In this document: piece by piece, positions 1 to 10,092 of the stretch
Layout: each line of letters starts with the position of its first letter
Position numbering within the stretch: the stretch's first letter is position 1
Assembly: GCA_017882305.1 (NCBI GenBank)
Contig: JADGPU010000010.1
Span: forward strand, 1-50,267
Length of the DNA stretch: 50,267 nt
Direction: 5' to 3'
Source of the DNA: Bacteroidales bacterium
Lineage (GTDB): Bacteria; Bacteroidota; Bacteroidia; Bacteroidales; VadinHA17
The notes under the pieces: model-generated
What the model was told of the DNA's origin: nothing
What the model saw: the letters and a program-made list of their open reading frames with translations, nothing else
Databases searched by the model: none
Program-made: the position numbers and the translations under genes

Positions 1-34
1 GGATATGATAAAGAGAGCGCTTAAAAACTTGTAA
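1..34 (+). CDS. ruvA: 3' end of probable RuvA (Holliday junction helicase subunit), partial
   Basis: The frame beginning at base 2 encodes DMIKRALKNL and then TAA at 32-34. This resembles the usual RuvA C-terminal tail, which ends in a short helix of the type 'LIK.ALK.L'. RuvA binds Holliday junctions and works with the RuvB motor in branch migration. From memory, ruvA often lies immediately upstream of sprA in Bacteroidota, and here sprA starts 18 bases after the stop, which supports the reading. Only ten residues are visible, so the assignment rests on tail similarity and context and is tentative. Confidence 0.45.
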   Translation, partial: DMIKRALKNL

Positions 35-52
35 ATCTGAATATAAGCCGGA

Positions 53-3000
53 TTGGGATCAGGGATATCATATAAAAATATTCTGATATTTTCGTATCTT
101 CTGCTGTTAGCTTCTTTTCTCTTAAAGTCCTCAGAAGCAAGTAGTCAGGCTGCTTTGCAAAATAGCGGGAAACCCGATACAACCCGCAAATCGATTCTGA
201 AACTTAAAGACGACTCAGGAATTCCCTGGGAATCACAACAAAAGGCCCCTCTTTTCCTCAATAATCCATCGAATTTCAAATCCACAGTAATTTATAACCC
301 CGACAAGAACGAATATATCCTTTATGAGAAAATAGGAGCTTTAGATTATCGCACCCCGGTACATATGAGTCCTGAAGAATTCAGGAAATATGAATATGCC
401 AGGGCAATGCGCGATTACTGGCAATCGCGAATCTCAGGCGCTCAAGCCGGTTTCAAGTCAAACCTGATACCACAAATCGAAATCGGAGGTGCGGCATTTG
501 ATAAAATATTTGGAAGTAATACTATCAATATTATCCCGCAGGGGTCAGCTCAACTTATTTTCGGAATAAATATTTCCAAAACTCAAAATCCTACCCTCCC
601 GGTAAAACTTCAGACAATTCCAACATTCGATTTCAAGGAAAAAATTCAGATGAATGTCACTGGTACTATTGGTGACAAAATGACGCTTGGAGTGAATTAC
701 AACACCGATGCAATGTTTGAATTTGAGAACAGGACAAAACTTCAATATGCAGGAAAGGAAGATGAGATACTTAAAAAAGTTGAAGCCGGGGATGTTACTC
801 TTCCCCTGACCGGGACTCTGATCACAGGTAGTTATAGTCTTTTTGGACTTAAGACAGAAATGCAGTTCGGAAAGCTTACTGTCACCACCGTACTTTCACA
901 GCAGAAGGGACAAACTTCTGTAGTAAATGCTACGGGAGGTGCTCAACTGACTAATTATGAAATATATGCCGATGCCTATGAGGCAAACAAACATTTCTTT
1001 ATTTCCCAATACTTCAGAGATACTTATGATGAAGCTCTAAAAAACCTGCCAATTGTCAGCTCAGGAATCAATATTGAACGGATCGAAGTATGGGTAACAA
1101 ACAAGTTAAGCAGCTTTCAGGAAGCAAGCAACAGGAACATAATCGCTTTTGTGGATCTGGGTGAGAGCAAAAGCCATATTTTCAATAAGGTACCCGCTTT
1201 TCAGGCGACCCCTGGTGCAATGATATACCCTAACAATAATGCAAATAAAATGTATGTTCAGTTTACTTCAGCATACAGCATAATCCGGAATGTTGACCAG
1301 GTGACAAATGCATTTGCTCCATTATATCCGGGATTTCAGATCGGACGTGATTTTGAAAAGATTGAGAATGCGAGAAAGCTTGACGAGAGGGAGTATTATT
1401 TTAACAAACAACTGGGTTTTATTTCGCTTAATACAGCATTAAATGCAGATGAGGTTCTGGCGGTTGCCTATGAATATACAATTGCTGGTCAGGTGTTTAA
1501 AGTTGGTGAGTTTTCGACAGATGGAATCGCTGCCCCGCAGACACTGATACTGAAGCTTCTAAAAGGTACTAATCTGAGTCCAAAATTGCCTACCTGGAAA
1601 CTGATGATGAAGAATATTTATTCTCTTGGATCAGGGAAACTGGATAAAAAGGATTTTGTACTCAATGTCCTATACCAGGATGATAAAACTGGTAATTCAA
1701 TTAACTATCTCCCTGAAGGAAAGTTGGCTGACAAGATACTTCTGCAGGTTATGGGTCTTGACAATCTGAATTCCCAGCTTGACAGGCAACCTGACGGTTT
1801 TTTCGATTTTATAGATGGAGTTACTATTATGTCTGACCGTGGAAGAATAATTTTCCCCTATATAGAGCCTTTTGGAAGCCACCTGAAAAAAATGATTTCC
1901 GATCCTGTAGTGGCCAGCAAATTTATCTTTCAGGAATTATACGATTCAACCCAGACAGTAGCCCGCCAGATGGCCGAGAAAGACAAATTCGAACTGAAAG
2001 GACAATACTCATCTGAATCCGGATCTGTAATCAGACTCAACGCGACGAGTATACCACAAGGTTCAGTTAAAGTTACTGCCGGGGGAGTGCCACTAACTGA
2101 AAACACAGATTATATAGTTGATTATAATATGGGTACGGTGACTATAATTAACAGCGCACTTATTGAATCAAAAACACCAATCCAGGTTTCACTGGAGAAC
2201 AATCAGTTCTTTGGGTTTCAGACAAAAACACTTGTTGGCACCCATCTCGATTACAGGGCTTCATCTAACTTCGATATCGGGGCAACAATACTTCACCTGA
2301 CTGAAAGGCCATACACTCAGAAGGTAAACTATGGAGAGGAACCGATTTCAAACACAATTTGGGGTTTAAATACTTCATATAAAACAGAATCACAATTGCT
2401 TACAAAAATCATTGACAAAATTCCTCTTCTCAATACAAAAGCTCCTTCATCCTTCTCCTTTTTTGGTGAGTTTGCTAACCTGATTCCGGGTCATTCAAAG
2501 GCGATAACAAGTGCCGGCAATTCATATATTGATGACTTTGAAGCCAGTGAGATTCCTCTTGATCTTAAAGCATTTAATGCATGGTCTATTGCCAGTGTCC
2601 CACAAGGACAGGACCTGCTTTTTCCTGAAGCCAGGTTTAATAACAACCTTGTCAGCGGTTTTAACCGGGCTAAATTGGCCTGGTATGTGATAGACCCGCT
2701 TTTTCTACGTAACGGATCATCAACACCTGATTACATAAGGCAGAACCCTATTGAACAATCGAGCCATTTTGTCAGAGAGATATATGAAAACGAAATTTTC
2801 CCTTATAAAGAAAGCCCCAGTGGAATTCCTGCTACAATAGCCGTTTTAAATCTTGCATATTATCCTGATGAGAAGGGCCCCTATAACTACGATTCTGACC
2901 CTGGAGCATATTCAGAAGGAATGAATTCCACCGGAAAACTTATTGACCCTAAATCAAGGTGGGGCGGTATAATGCGAGAAGTACTCACAAACGATTTCGA

Positions 3001-6000
3001 AGCTGCTAATATTCAATATATTAAGTTTTGGGTGATGGACCCGTTCGTTGATAATCCGGGCCAGGAGGGAGGAGATCTTTATATAAACCTGGGAAACATT
3101 TCAGAAGATATTTTACGGGACTCAAGGAAAAGTTTTGAGAACGGACTTCCAGGTTCACCTGTTGTAAAAAACGTTGATACTACTGCATGGGGAAGAGTAC
3201 CAACCATTCAGGCAGTTGTTAATGCTTTTGACAACGCTCCGGAATCGAGATTGTTTCAGGATGTCGGGCTTGATGGTCTCAGCGACCAGGACGAACAATC
3301 ATTCTTTAAGGATTACCTTCAGAAATCATCGCTTATCGTGAGTCCTGATTCCTACCAGGATATTTTGAAGGACCCGTCAGGGGATGATTATCATTATTTC
3401 AGAGGATCAGATTACGATGTTCAACATCTTGGTATTCTCGAAAGATATAAAAAGTATAACGGAGAGGAAGGGAACTCACCTACATCTGCGATGTCAAAAG
3501 AGTCTTATCCTACAGCCGGATCAACGTTACCTGACATGGAAGATATTAACCGTGATAATACTTTGAGCGAGACAGAAAGCTACTATCAATATAAAGTCAG
3601 TATTCGTCCGGGAGACATTAAGGTCGGTTCAAACTATGTAGTTGATGAGATTGAAGATAAAGATATTACTTTTGCAAATGGTCAAAAATCAAGTGTAAAG
3701 TGGTATCAGTTTCAGATACCTATAACTGATTTTCAGAAGGCAATTGGTCCGATTCAGGACTTTAAGTCAATTCGCTTTATGAGAATGTTTCTTAAGGGCT
3801 TTAAGGATTCTGTTATTTTGCGGTTTGCAAATCTCGACCTTGTTCGTGCTGAATGGAGAAAATATAATATTTCATTTATGGAAGGTGGCGAGAGGGTTAC
3901 TCTGCCTGAGGCTACGGATGGAACCTTTGAAATAAGTTCGGTTAGTATCGAGGAGAATTCGGGGAAAGTACCTGTTAATTATGTTTTACCTCCGGGATTT
4001 GACAGAGTAACTGACCCTCAGAACCCTCAGTTAAGACTGCTTAACGAACAATCGATGGTACTTAAAGTCCAGAATCTTGAAGATGGCGACGCCAGAGCTG
4101 CATTCAAAAATGTAAATCTCGATATAAGGCAATACCGTAAACTGCGTATGGAGGTCCATGCTGAAGCAATGATAGGACAACCATTGAGAGATGATGACCT
4201 GACAGCATTTATCAGAATAGGTTCGGATTATAAGGGTAATTTTTATGAATATGAGCTTCCTTTAAAACTTACTCAGCCAGGTCATTATGACAATAATAAA
4301 GATGATGAGAGGGCAAAGGTATGGCCTGCGGAAAACAGTTTTGATATAGATCTGTCTTTGTTACAGGATGCTAAACAGGAGCGTAATCGTCAAATGCAGC
4401 TTCCCGGTTCTTCATTAAGCATCTCGGATGTCTTTGTGTATACAAATGGAACAGCCCGGATTTCAGTTTCCGGAAATCCGAATATGAGTAATGTGAAGGT
4501 CATCATGATAGGAGTGAGGAATCCTATAAAAACCAGGAACAAAGCTGCTGATGACGGAAGTCCTAAATATGGCGAAGTGTGGTTTGATGAACTACGTCTA
4601 AACGATTTTATTGAAAACGGAGGATGGGCAGCAAATGGACATATGCAGGCGCGACTTGCTGATCTGGGTACTGTTGATATGGTTGGTCAGTTTAGTACTC
4701 CAGGATGGGGAAGTATCGATAAAAAAGTGAATGAGAGAAGCAAGAATCAGTCATTGAAGTATGACATTTCATCCAACATCGAACTAGGGAAATTTTTCCC
4801 TGAAAAGATTGGAGTAAGGCTTCCCGTATATGTCGGTTATTCCGAAACAAGGATTAAACCCCAGTATAATCCTCTTGATCCCGATATTCTATTAAAAGAT
4901 GCCTTAAATGCTGCAAAAAACAAGGCCGCAAGAGATTCAATATTGAATATTTCAGAAGATTATTCAAGAAGAAAGACAATTACAATAAGCAATGCGGGCA
5001 TAACAAAGCGGGGAAAAACCCCGCATCCATGGGACCCTGCAAACTTAAGTGTGAACTATACTTATAATGAAATCTACAGCAGTAATACTAATACTGAAAT
5101 TAACCTTCAGAAAAATTACAGAGGAGGGATTAATTATGATTTTCAGGCACAACCTGCCAATATCATGCCTTTTAGGAATGCAAGGTTTCTGAATTCTCCT
5201 GTTTTCAAAATTATTAAAGACTTTAACTTCTATACTTTTCCAAAAAGCATTTCATTCAGAACCGATCTTAGCCGCGATTATAATGAATTAATAACTAGAG
5301 ATATAAACAACCCTTACCTGAAAATAACTCCTTCCTTCAAAAAGGATTTTGAATGGAGCAGGATTTATGATTTTAAATACGATATTACCCGTAATCTGAA
5401 ATTTGATTTTACTGCAAATAATCTTTCACGAATTGATGAACCTCCCGGAGGTGTTGACAAAAACAGGTATAGCAGCACCTACAATGCATGGCGCGATTCG
5501 GTTTTGATTAACTTAAGGAATGGAGGTAGGACAACCGACTATAATCATTTTATGAATATTACTTATACAATTCCTGTAAATAAGCTTCCTCTGCTTTCCT
5601 GGATGAATGCCAACGCACGCTATAGTGCGGATTATACGTGGCTTGCCGGTCCTCTTTTCCCCGACAGTTTGAAAATCAATTTGGGGAATTCAATTAAGAA
5701 TCATAGCGAGCTGACATTTACAGCTATGGCGAATCTTTCAACTCTATACACTAAATTGAAATTCCTTAAAAAAATTGAAAATAATACACTACCAGGTGCT
5801 GCAGGTAAAATGAAGGCAGAATTAATAACAGTCACATTTACCAAGGAAAACGTAAACTTCAAAGCAAATGTTGTCAAAACTATTTATCATAATCTTAAGA
5901 CAAAGGATGTAAAAGTTAAGGTTGTCGGAAAAAGTGGAGAAGAGGTGAAAGGCAAGTTGGAAATTGTCAACGAGAACAAGGTTAATTTCACAGCAGCTCA

Positions 6001-7495
6001 ACAGACAGATAATGCTAAAGTAGTTATTGAAGGCAAGGTCAGAAAAAACAGAAATCCTCTGATAGTTACCGGTGAATATCTGATCAGGGCAATCATGGGC
6101 GTAAGGTCATTAAGTCTTACCTATACTACATCTCAGGGAGAATTTCTTCCTGGTTATATACCTGAAACAAAATACCTGGGTATGTCAAACTTTAATAATA
6201 AGCTTGCCCCGGGTTGGCCTTTTATTCTGGGATACAGCAATAGAAACTTCTTTGACAAAGCAGTTACAAACGGATGGCTTTCAAAAGATACCTTGCTTAA
6301 TACAGCGGCAACATATAATAATAGTATAAACCTGTCATTAAGAAGCCTTATAGAGCCTTTTCCCGGATTAAGAATCGATATGAATGCTGACAGAAGATAC
6401 CAGGAGGCTGTAAGTTCATATTATATTGCTGATTATAATGGGAACTTCCCCGACAGTACACGCAACCGTATGGTATCTGGTAACTATTCCATTTCTATCA
6501 TCTCATGGGGTACAGCTTTTGAAAAGATCTCAAAGAGTAATGATTATGCCTCCGCTGCATTTGAAGCTTTTAAGAAGAATATTATTATTATTTCGGAAAG
6601 GCGAGCAGCAGAAAGGCAAAAGAAAGATCCGGGTTATAACCCTGATATTGATCCTTTAACCGGTGATCCTGTTGCAGGCCCATATAAGAGCGGATATGGG
6701 CAAACATCCAGTGAGGTCCTGATCCCCGCATTCATTGCTGCTTATACGAGATCAAACGCCAACAAGGTGAGTCTTGAAACATTCCCTTCGGCCTTAAAAA
6801 TGATGCCAAACTGGAGAATAACTTTTGACGGATTGTCGAAATTTGATTTTGTGCAAAAGGTATTCAGATCTATCAGCTTAACGCATCAATATAGAAGTAC
6901 TTATCAAATCGGTTCTTTTAACACAAATTTGAATTATAAGCTTAATGACAATGGTATTAACAGTATAAGGGATCTTCAGAATAACTTCATTCAGCAATAT
7001 GAAATGAATGTTGTCACAATCAGTGAACAATTCAGTCCTTTGATCAATGTGGACATGAATTGGAAAAACAGCCTTACAACCCGGTTTGAATGGAGAAAAT
7101 CACGAACTGTCACTCTTAATATGACCAGTAATCAGGTAGCTGACGCACGGATTAATGAACTGATATTCGGTGCAGGTTACAGGTTTGATAATGTTAAGAT
7201 AATTCTAAAAACAGGAGCAGGACAACGGGCGCTGAAAAGCGATCTTAACTTGCGTTTCGATCTTTCTATTCGCGATGATAAAACACTTGCGAGGAAGCTG
7301 GTGGAGGATGTTGATCAACCGGTTATAGGGCAGAAAGTATTTACCTTAGGGGCTACTGCTGATTATGTTTTAAGCGACAAATTTAATCTCCAGATCTTTG
7401 CTGATCGTACGATGAATAATCCTTTTGTTGCGACTACATTTCCAACTTCGAATACTAATTTTGGATTCAGTCTTAAATTTACTTTGGTTCAATAG
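53..7495 (+). CDS. sprA: SprA, type IX secretion system outer-membrane translocon
   Basis: This 2480-residue protein has the length and composition of SprA/Sov, the giant 36-stranded outer-membrane barrel through which type IX secretion substrates pass in Bacteroidota. A hydrophobic signal peptide covers roughly residues 8-30. The body is rich in beta-strand, aromatic and Asn residues. The SYIDDFEASE stretch near residue 824 and the closing strands ending in F.FSLKFTLVQ are typical of the family. An in-frame TAA at 44-46 forces the start to be the TTG at 53, so no upstream ATG is possible. The gene is intact. It probably shares a transcript with the upstream ruvA fragment (18-base gap). A small protein carrying a type IX sorting domain lies near 45.9 kb, consistent with an active system. 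The family call is very secure; the exact start is less so. Confidence 0.95.
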   Translation: MGSGISYKNILIFSYLLLLASFLLKSSEASSQAALQNSGKPDTTRKSILKLKDDSGIPWESQQKAPLFLNNPSNFKSTVIYNPDKNEYILYEKIGALDYRTPVHMSPEEFRKYEYARAMRDYWQSRISGAQAGFKSNLIPQIEIGGAAFDKIFGSNTINIIPQGSAQLIFGINISKTQNPTLPVKLQTIPTFDFKEKIQMNVTGTIGDKMTLGVNYNTDAMFEFENRTKLQYAGKEDEILKKVEAGDVTLPLTGTLITGSYSLFGLKTEMQFGKLTVTTVLSQQKGQTSVVNATGGAQLTNYEIYADAYEANKHFFISQYFRDTYDEALKNLPIVSSGINIERIEVWVTNKLSSFQEASNRNIIAFVDLGESKSHIFNKVPAFQATPGAMIYPNNNANKMYVQFTSAYSIIRNVDQVTNAFAPLYPGFQIGRDFEKIENARKLDEREYYFNKQLGFISLNTALNADEVLAVAYEYTIAGQVFKVGEFSTDGIAAPQTLILKLLKGTNLSPKLPTWKLMMKNIYSLGSGKLDKKDFVLNVLYQDDKTGNSINYLPEGKLADKILLQVMGLDNLNSQLDRQPDGFFDFIDGVTIMSDRGRIIFPYIEPFGSHLKKMISDPVVASKFIFQELYDSTQTVARQMAEKDKFELKGQYSSESGSVIRLNATSIPQGSVKVTAGGVPLTENTDYIVDYNMGTVTIINSALIESKTPIQVSLENNQFFGFQTKTLVGTHLDYRASSNFDIGATILHLTERPYTQKVNYGEEPISNTIWGLNTSYKTESQLLTKIIDKIPLLNTKAPSSFSFFGEFANLIPGHSKAITSAGNSYIDDFEASEIPLDLKAFNAWSIASVPQGQDLLFPEARFNNNLVSGFNRAKLAWYVIDPLFLRNGSSTPDYIRQNPIEQSSHFVREIYENEIFPYKESPSGIPATIAVLNLAYYPDEKGPYNYDSDPGAYSEGMNSTGKLIDPKSRWGGIMREVLTNDFEAANIQYIKFWVMDPFVDNPGQEGGDLYINLGNISEDILRDSRKSFENGLPGSPVVKNVDTTAWGRVPTIQAVVNAFDNAPESRLFQDVGLDGLSDQDEQSFFKDYLQKSSLIVSPDSYQDILKDPSGDDYHYFRGSDYDVQHLGILERYKKYNGEEGNSPTSAMSKESYPTAGSTLPDMEDINRDNTLSETESYYQYKVSIRPGDIKVGSNYVVDEIEDKDITFANGQKSSVKWYQFQIPITDFQKAIGPIQDFKSIRFMRMFLKGFKDSVILRFANLDLVRAEWRKYNISFMEGGERVTLPEATDGTFEISSVSIEENSGKVPVNYVLPPGFDRVTDPQNPQLRLLNEQSMVLKVQNLEDGDARAAFKNVNLDIRQYRKLRMEVHAEAMIGQPLRDDDLTAFIRIGSDYKGNFYEYELPLKLTQPGHYDNNKDDERAKVWPAENSFDIDLSLLQDAKQERNRQMQLPGSSLSISDVFVYTNGTARISVSGNPNMSNVKVIMIGVRNPIKTRNKAADDGSPKYGEVWFDELRLNDFIENGGWAANGHMQARLADLGTVDMVGQFSTPGWGSIDKKVNERSKNQSLKYDISSNIELGKFFPEKIGVRLPVYVGYSETRIKPQYNPLDPDILLKDALNAAKNKAARDSILNISEDYSRRKTITISNAGITKRGKTPHPWDPANLSVNYTYNEIYSSNTNTEINLQKNYRGGINYDFQAQPANIMPFRNARFLNSPVFKIIKDFNFYTFPKSISFRTDLSRDYNELITRDINNPYLKITPSFKKDFEWSRIYDFKYDITRNLKFDFTANNLSRIDEPPGGVDKNRYSSTYNAWRDSVLINLRNGGRTTDYNHFMNITYTIPVNKLPLLSWMNANARYSADYTWLAGPLFPDSLKINLGNSIKNHSELTFTAMANLSTLYTKLKFLKKIENNTLPGAAGKMKAELITVTFTKENVNFKANVVKTIYHNLKTKDVKVKVVGKSGEEVKGKLEIVNENKVNFTAAQQTDNAKVVIEGKVRKNRNPLIVTGEYLIRAIMGVRSLSLTYTTSQGEFLPGYIPETKYLGMSNFNNKLAPGWPFILGYSNRNFFDKAVTNGWLSKDTLLNTAATYNNSINLSLRSLIEPFPGLRIDMNADRRYQEAVSSYYIADYNGNFPDSTRNRMVSGNYSISIISWGTAFEKISKSNDYASAAFEAFKKNIIIISERRAAERQKKDPGYNPDIDPLTGDPVAGPYKSGYGQTSSEVLIPAFIAAYTRSNANKVSLETFPSALKMMPNWRITFDGLSKFDFVQKVFRSISLTHQYRSTYQIGSFNTNLNYKLNDNGINSIRDLQNNFIQQYEMNVVTISEQFSPLINVDMNWKNSLTTRFEWRKSRTVTLNMTSNQVADARINELIFGAGYRFDNVKIILKTGAGQRALKSDLNLRFDLSIRDDKTLARKLVEDVDQPVIGQKVFTLGATADYVLSDKFNLQIFADRTMNNPFVATTFPTSNTNFGFSLKFTLVQ

Positions 7496-7718
7496 TTGTC
7501 TTGTATCAGATCCATTAATATATTATCGTTTTTTCAGAAATCGAATGAAACATAGGCGATCAGATCTTCTTGCCTGAAGATCAGCAATTATGACGTAAAA
7601 TAAGTGATTGACATGTACCATTTGTCGAACCATTTTTTTATTTTTGGATAGAAATCGACGGTATATTTATTAAAAATTTCAATACCCTTAAATAATTCAA
7701 TGAATATAGATTTTCTTT
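7496..7718. other. Intergenic spacer after sprA
   Basis: No convincing ORF is present. About 65 bases after the sprA stop there is a hairpin with 7-bp arms GATCTTC/GAAGATC (7563-7582, loop TTGCCT). It lacks an adjacent T tract, so it is at best a weak terminator. An isolated TATTTTTG (7639-7646) matches the Bacteroidota -7 box, but the nearest upstream TTTG is only 14 bases away, so I do not call a promoter. Confidence 0.4.
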
Positions 7719-7842
7719 ACCCCCTTCCCGACCTTCCCCCACAGGGGGGCCCGAGCGTTAAGAATCCCGCGAGGTGGGATTTAGCGGAGGTGCCAGACTG
7801 CAGGGGTGGCATTTCCCCCCTGGGGGAAACAGGAAAGGGGGT
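7719..7842. repeat. GC-rich palindromic intergenic element, MITE/REP-like
   Basis: A 124-bp GC-rich island sits in AT-rich intergenic DNA. Its ends are imperfect inverted repeats: ACCCCCTTCC on the left and GGAAAGGGGGT on the right. Next to each end is a C-run/G-run palindrome (7734-7749 and 7814-7825). Inside are two smaller hairpins, AATCCC/GGGATT around 7763-7782 and TGCCA/TGGCA around 7791-7810. The whole could fold as a clover-like structure. It carries no ORF and lies between sprA and the maltose cassette. Such elements are usually non-autonomous repeats. No second full copy is visible here; a related but degenerate C/G-run sequence follows gcvH (about 16444-16476). Confidence 0.65.
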
Positions 7843-7903
7843 CTTGATCTGAGTAAATTATAATTTGTAACTGTCTGAAAACTTCTAAAATATAATCATC
7901 TAT

Positions 7904-9427
7904 ATGAAAAGATCAAAACCACGCCTAAACTTCTGGCAGATCTGGAACATGAGTTTTGGATTTCTTGGAATTCAGTTTGGATTTGCGCTGCAAAATGCAA
8001 ACGTCAGCAGGATTTTTGAAACACTTGGCGCCAAAGTTGAAAATATACCGATATTGTGGATTGCTGCACCGGTCACCGGTCTCATTATTCAACCGATAAT
8101 CGGACATATGAGCGATAACACATGGAACAGATTGGGTCGCCGGCGTCCATATTTTCTTACAGGTGCTATCCTGGCATCTCTCGCCTTGATCCTCATGCCA
8201 AACTCACCTGTATTATGGATCGCTGCCGGAATGCTCTGGATTATGGACGCATCGATAAATATATCAATGGAGCCATTCAGAGCTTTTGTAGGCGATATGC
8301 TGCCTTCAGAACAACGAACAACAGGTTTTGCAACCCAGAGCTTTTTTATTGGCACAGGGGCCGTAATTGCATCCGTTCTTCCATATGTTCTTACTAACTG
8401 GTTTCATATTCAAAATACTGCACCGGCAGGACAGATACCATTATCCGTGAAACTATCATTTTATTTTGGAGGAATAGTATTTATTTCTGCAGTGTTATGG
8501 ACCATAATCAAAACAAAAGAGTATTCTCCCGAGGAGCTTCGCGAATTCTCCGCTGAAGAAAATTCTATAACTAATTATGAGACAGATACTGATAATTCTT
8601 TTGAGACAGGTATGTTTGTAAAAAGAGGATTTTACTGGATTTTTGCGGGACTGGTGATAAGTCTGATTATCTATTTCTTTTCACTTGAGAAGGAATTGTA
8701 TATTCTATCAGTTGGCCTGGGGGCTTTTGGATTGGTTCAGATTATATCAGGGCTGTTTGTCTCAGGAGGAAAAACAAAAAGTGGGCTGGTGGTTGTTTTA
8801 AGTGATCTTTACAGGATGCCAAAAACAATGGGACAACTGGCTATTGTTCAGTTTTTTTCTTGGTTTGCACTTTTCTCAATGTGGATTTATACCACTTCAG
8901 CCGTAACAAGTCATATATATGGCACAAAGGATCCAACAAGCGAACTATATAATCAGGGTGCAAACTGGGTGGGAATTCTTTTTGCTGTCTACAATGGTTT
9001 TGCGGCATTAGTTGCTTTTCTGCTTCCTGTTCTCGCGAAGCTGACGAACAGACGTATAACTCACTCAGTGAGCCTTATTGCAGGAGGATTGGGGTTAATC
9101 TCCATTATCTTGTTTAATAGCCCAAAGATGTTAATCCTTTCCATGCTTGGTATCGGTCTTGCCTGGGCAAGTATTCTGGCGATGCCCTATGCAATTCTGA
9201 CAGGATCACTTCCTTCTAAAAAGATGGGGACCTATATGGGTATTTTTAATTTCTTCATAGTTATTCCACAGATACTTGCAGCAAGCATTCTGGGTTTCTT
9301 TGTACGGGATGTTTTTGGCGGGGAGAGTATTTATGCACTTGTTACAGGAGGCATTTCAATGTTTATAGCCGCGGTATTGATTCTTTTTGTGAAAGATGTG
9401 GATGAAACAAAATCAAAAAAAGTGTGA
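7904..9427 (+). CDS. MFS sugar transporter, GPH/SLC45-like (probable maltose importer)
   Basis: This 507-residue polytopic protein has about twelve hydrophobic segments and begins with a short basic N-terminus. The cytoplasmic loop GHMSDNTWNRLGRRRPYF (about residues 66-83) is the motif-A equivalent found in GPH and SLC45-type disaccharide symporters. A longer hydrophilic loop around residues 205-235 separates the two halves. It is the first gene of a tight same-strand cluster: its TGA overlaps the next start by one base. Downstream are beta-phosphoglucomutase, a GH65 phosphorylase and two amylases, so maltose or a related alpha-glucoside is the likely substrate. Specificity is inferred from the neighbours. 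The sequence alone supports only a sugar-type MFS carrier. Confidence 0.87.
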   Translation: MKRSKPRLNFWQIWNMSFGFLGIQFGFALQNANVSRIFETLGAKVENIPILWIAAPVTGLIIQPIIGHMSDNTWNRLGRRRPYFLTGAILASLALILMPNSPVLWIAAGMLWIMDASINISMEPFRAFVGDMLPSEQRTTGFATQSFFIGTGAVIASVLPYVLTNWFHIQNTAPAGQIPLSVKLSFYFGGIVFISAVLWTIIKTKEYSPEELREFSAEENSITNYETDTDNSFETGMFVKRGFYWIFAGLVISLIIYFFSLEKELYILSVGLGAFGLVQIISGLFVSGGKTKSGLVVVLSDLYRMPKTMGQLAIVQFFSWFALFSMWIYTTSAVTSHIYGTKDPTSELYNQGANWVGILFAVYNGFAALVAFLLPVLAKLTNRRITHSVSLIAGGLGLISIILFNSPKMLILSMLGIGLAWASILAMPYAILTGSLPSKKMGTYMGIFNFFIVIPQILAASILGFFVRDVFGGESIYALVTGGISMFIAAVLILFVKDVDETKSKKV

Positions 9428-10092
9428 TGCAAACGGCTGCATGTATCTTTGATCTTGACGGAGTAATTGTTGATACTGCCAGATACCACTTTCTGGCATG
9501 GAAAAGACTGACGGATCAGCTTGGTATTAATTTTACTGAAGAGGATAATGAACGGCTTAAAGGAGTCAGCCGGATGGCCTCGCTTGAAATAATCCTCGAG
9601 ATTGGGAACAGAAAAGTTGACAAGAGCCGGAAACAGGAATATGCAACATTAAAAAACAACTGGTACATTGATTATATAAGCAAAATGACCCCTGATGAGA
9701 TACTCCCCGGGTCTCTTGCATTCATTATGGAACTGAAAAATGCAAATATCCGCGTAGCAATAGGATCAGCAAGCAAAAATACACCCATGATCCTAGAAAG
9801 GGTTGGTCTTCTGGACCTTTTTGATGCAGTAGCAGACGGGAACATAGTCAGAAAAGCAAAACCCGATCCGGAAGTCTTCATGAAAGCTGCAGAAATGGTA
9901 GGGGTAAAACCCGTGAAATGTGTTGTATTCGAAGATGCAGTTGCGGGGATAGAGGCTGCGCTCAATGCCGGGATGATGTGCATAGGTGTGGGATCGTCGA
10001 AGATTTTAAAAGAAGCTCATTTTGTTGTTCCGGGGTTAAATGAGATGAATCTTTCAAAACTTATAACTATTGCAAAAGATATCCGGGTATGA
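9427..10092 (+). CDS. pgmB: Beta-phosphoglucomutase (HAD superfamily)
   Basis: The enzyme interconverts beta-glucose-1-phosphate and glucose-6-phosphate, the step needed after inverting phosphorolysis of maltose. The HAD signature FDLDGVIVDT gives the nucleophile Asp9 and acid/base Asp11. Motif II is the SASKN segment, motif III the Lys of KAKPDPE, and motif IV the FEDA acidic pair. The cap domain with its LKGVSR segment is typical of beta-phosphoglucomutases. I place the start at ATG 9427, inside the transporter stop (TGATG), although a GTG at 9424 is also in frame. The stop overlaps the next start as ATGA, indicating translational coupling to the GH65 gene. Length (221 aa) matches the family. 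Confidence 0.92.
   Translation: MQTAACIFDLDGVIVDTARYHFLAWKRLTDQLGINFTEEDNERLKGVSRMASLEIILEIGNRKVDKSRKQEYATLKNNWYIDYISKMTPDEILPGSLAFIMELKNANIRVAIGSASKNTPMILERVGLLDLFDAVADGNIVRKAKPDPEVFMKAAEMVGVKPVKCVVFEDAVAGIEAALNAGMMCIGVGSSKILKEAHFVVPGLNEMNLSKLITIAKDIRV

Noticed and set aside
5790..6050. Ig-like, Lys-rich stretch within SprA as a foreign insertion
   Set aside because: As far as I recall, SprA proteins of other Bacteroidales have a comparable segment at this place, so it looks native.
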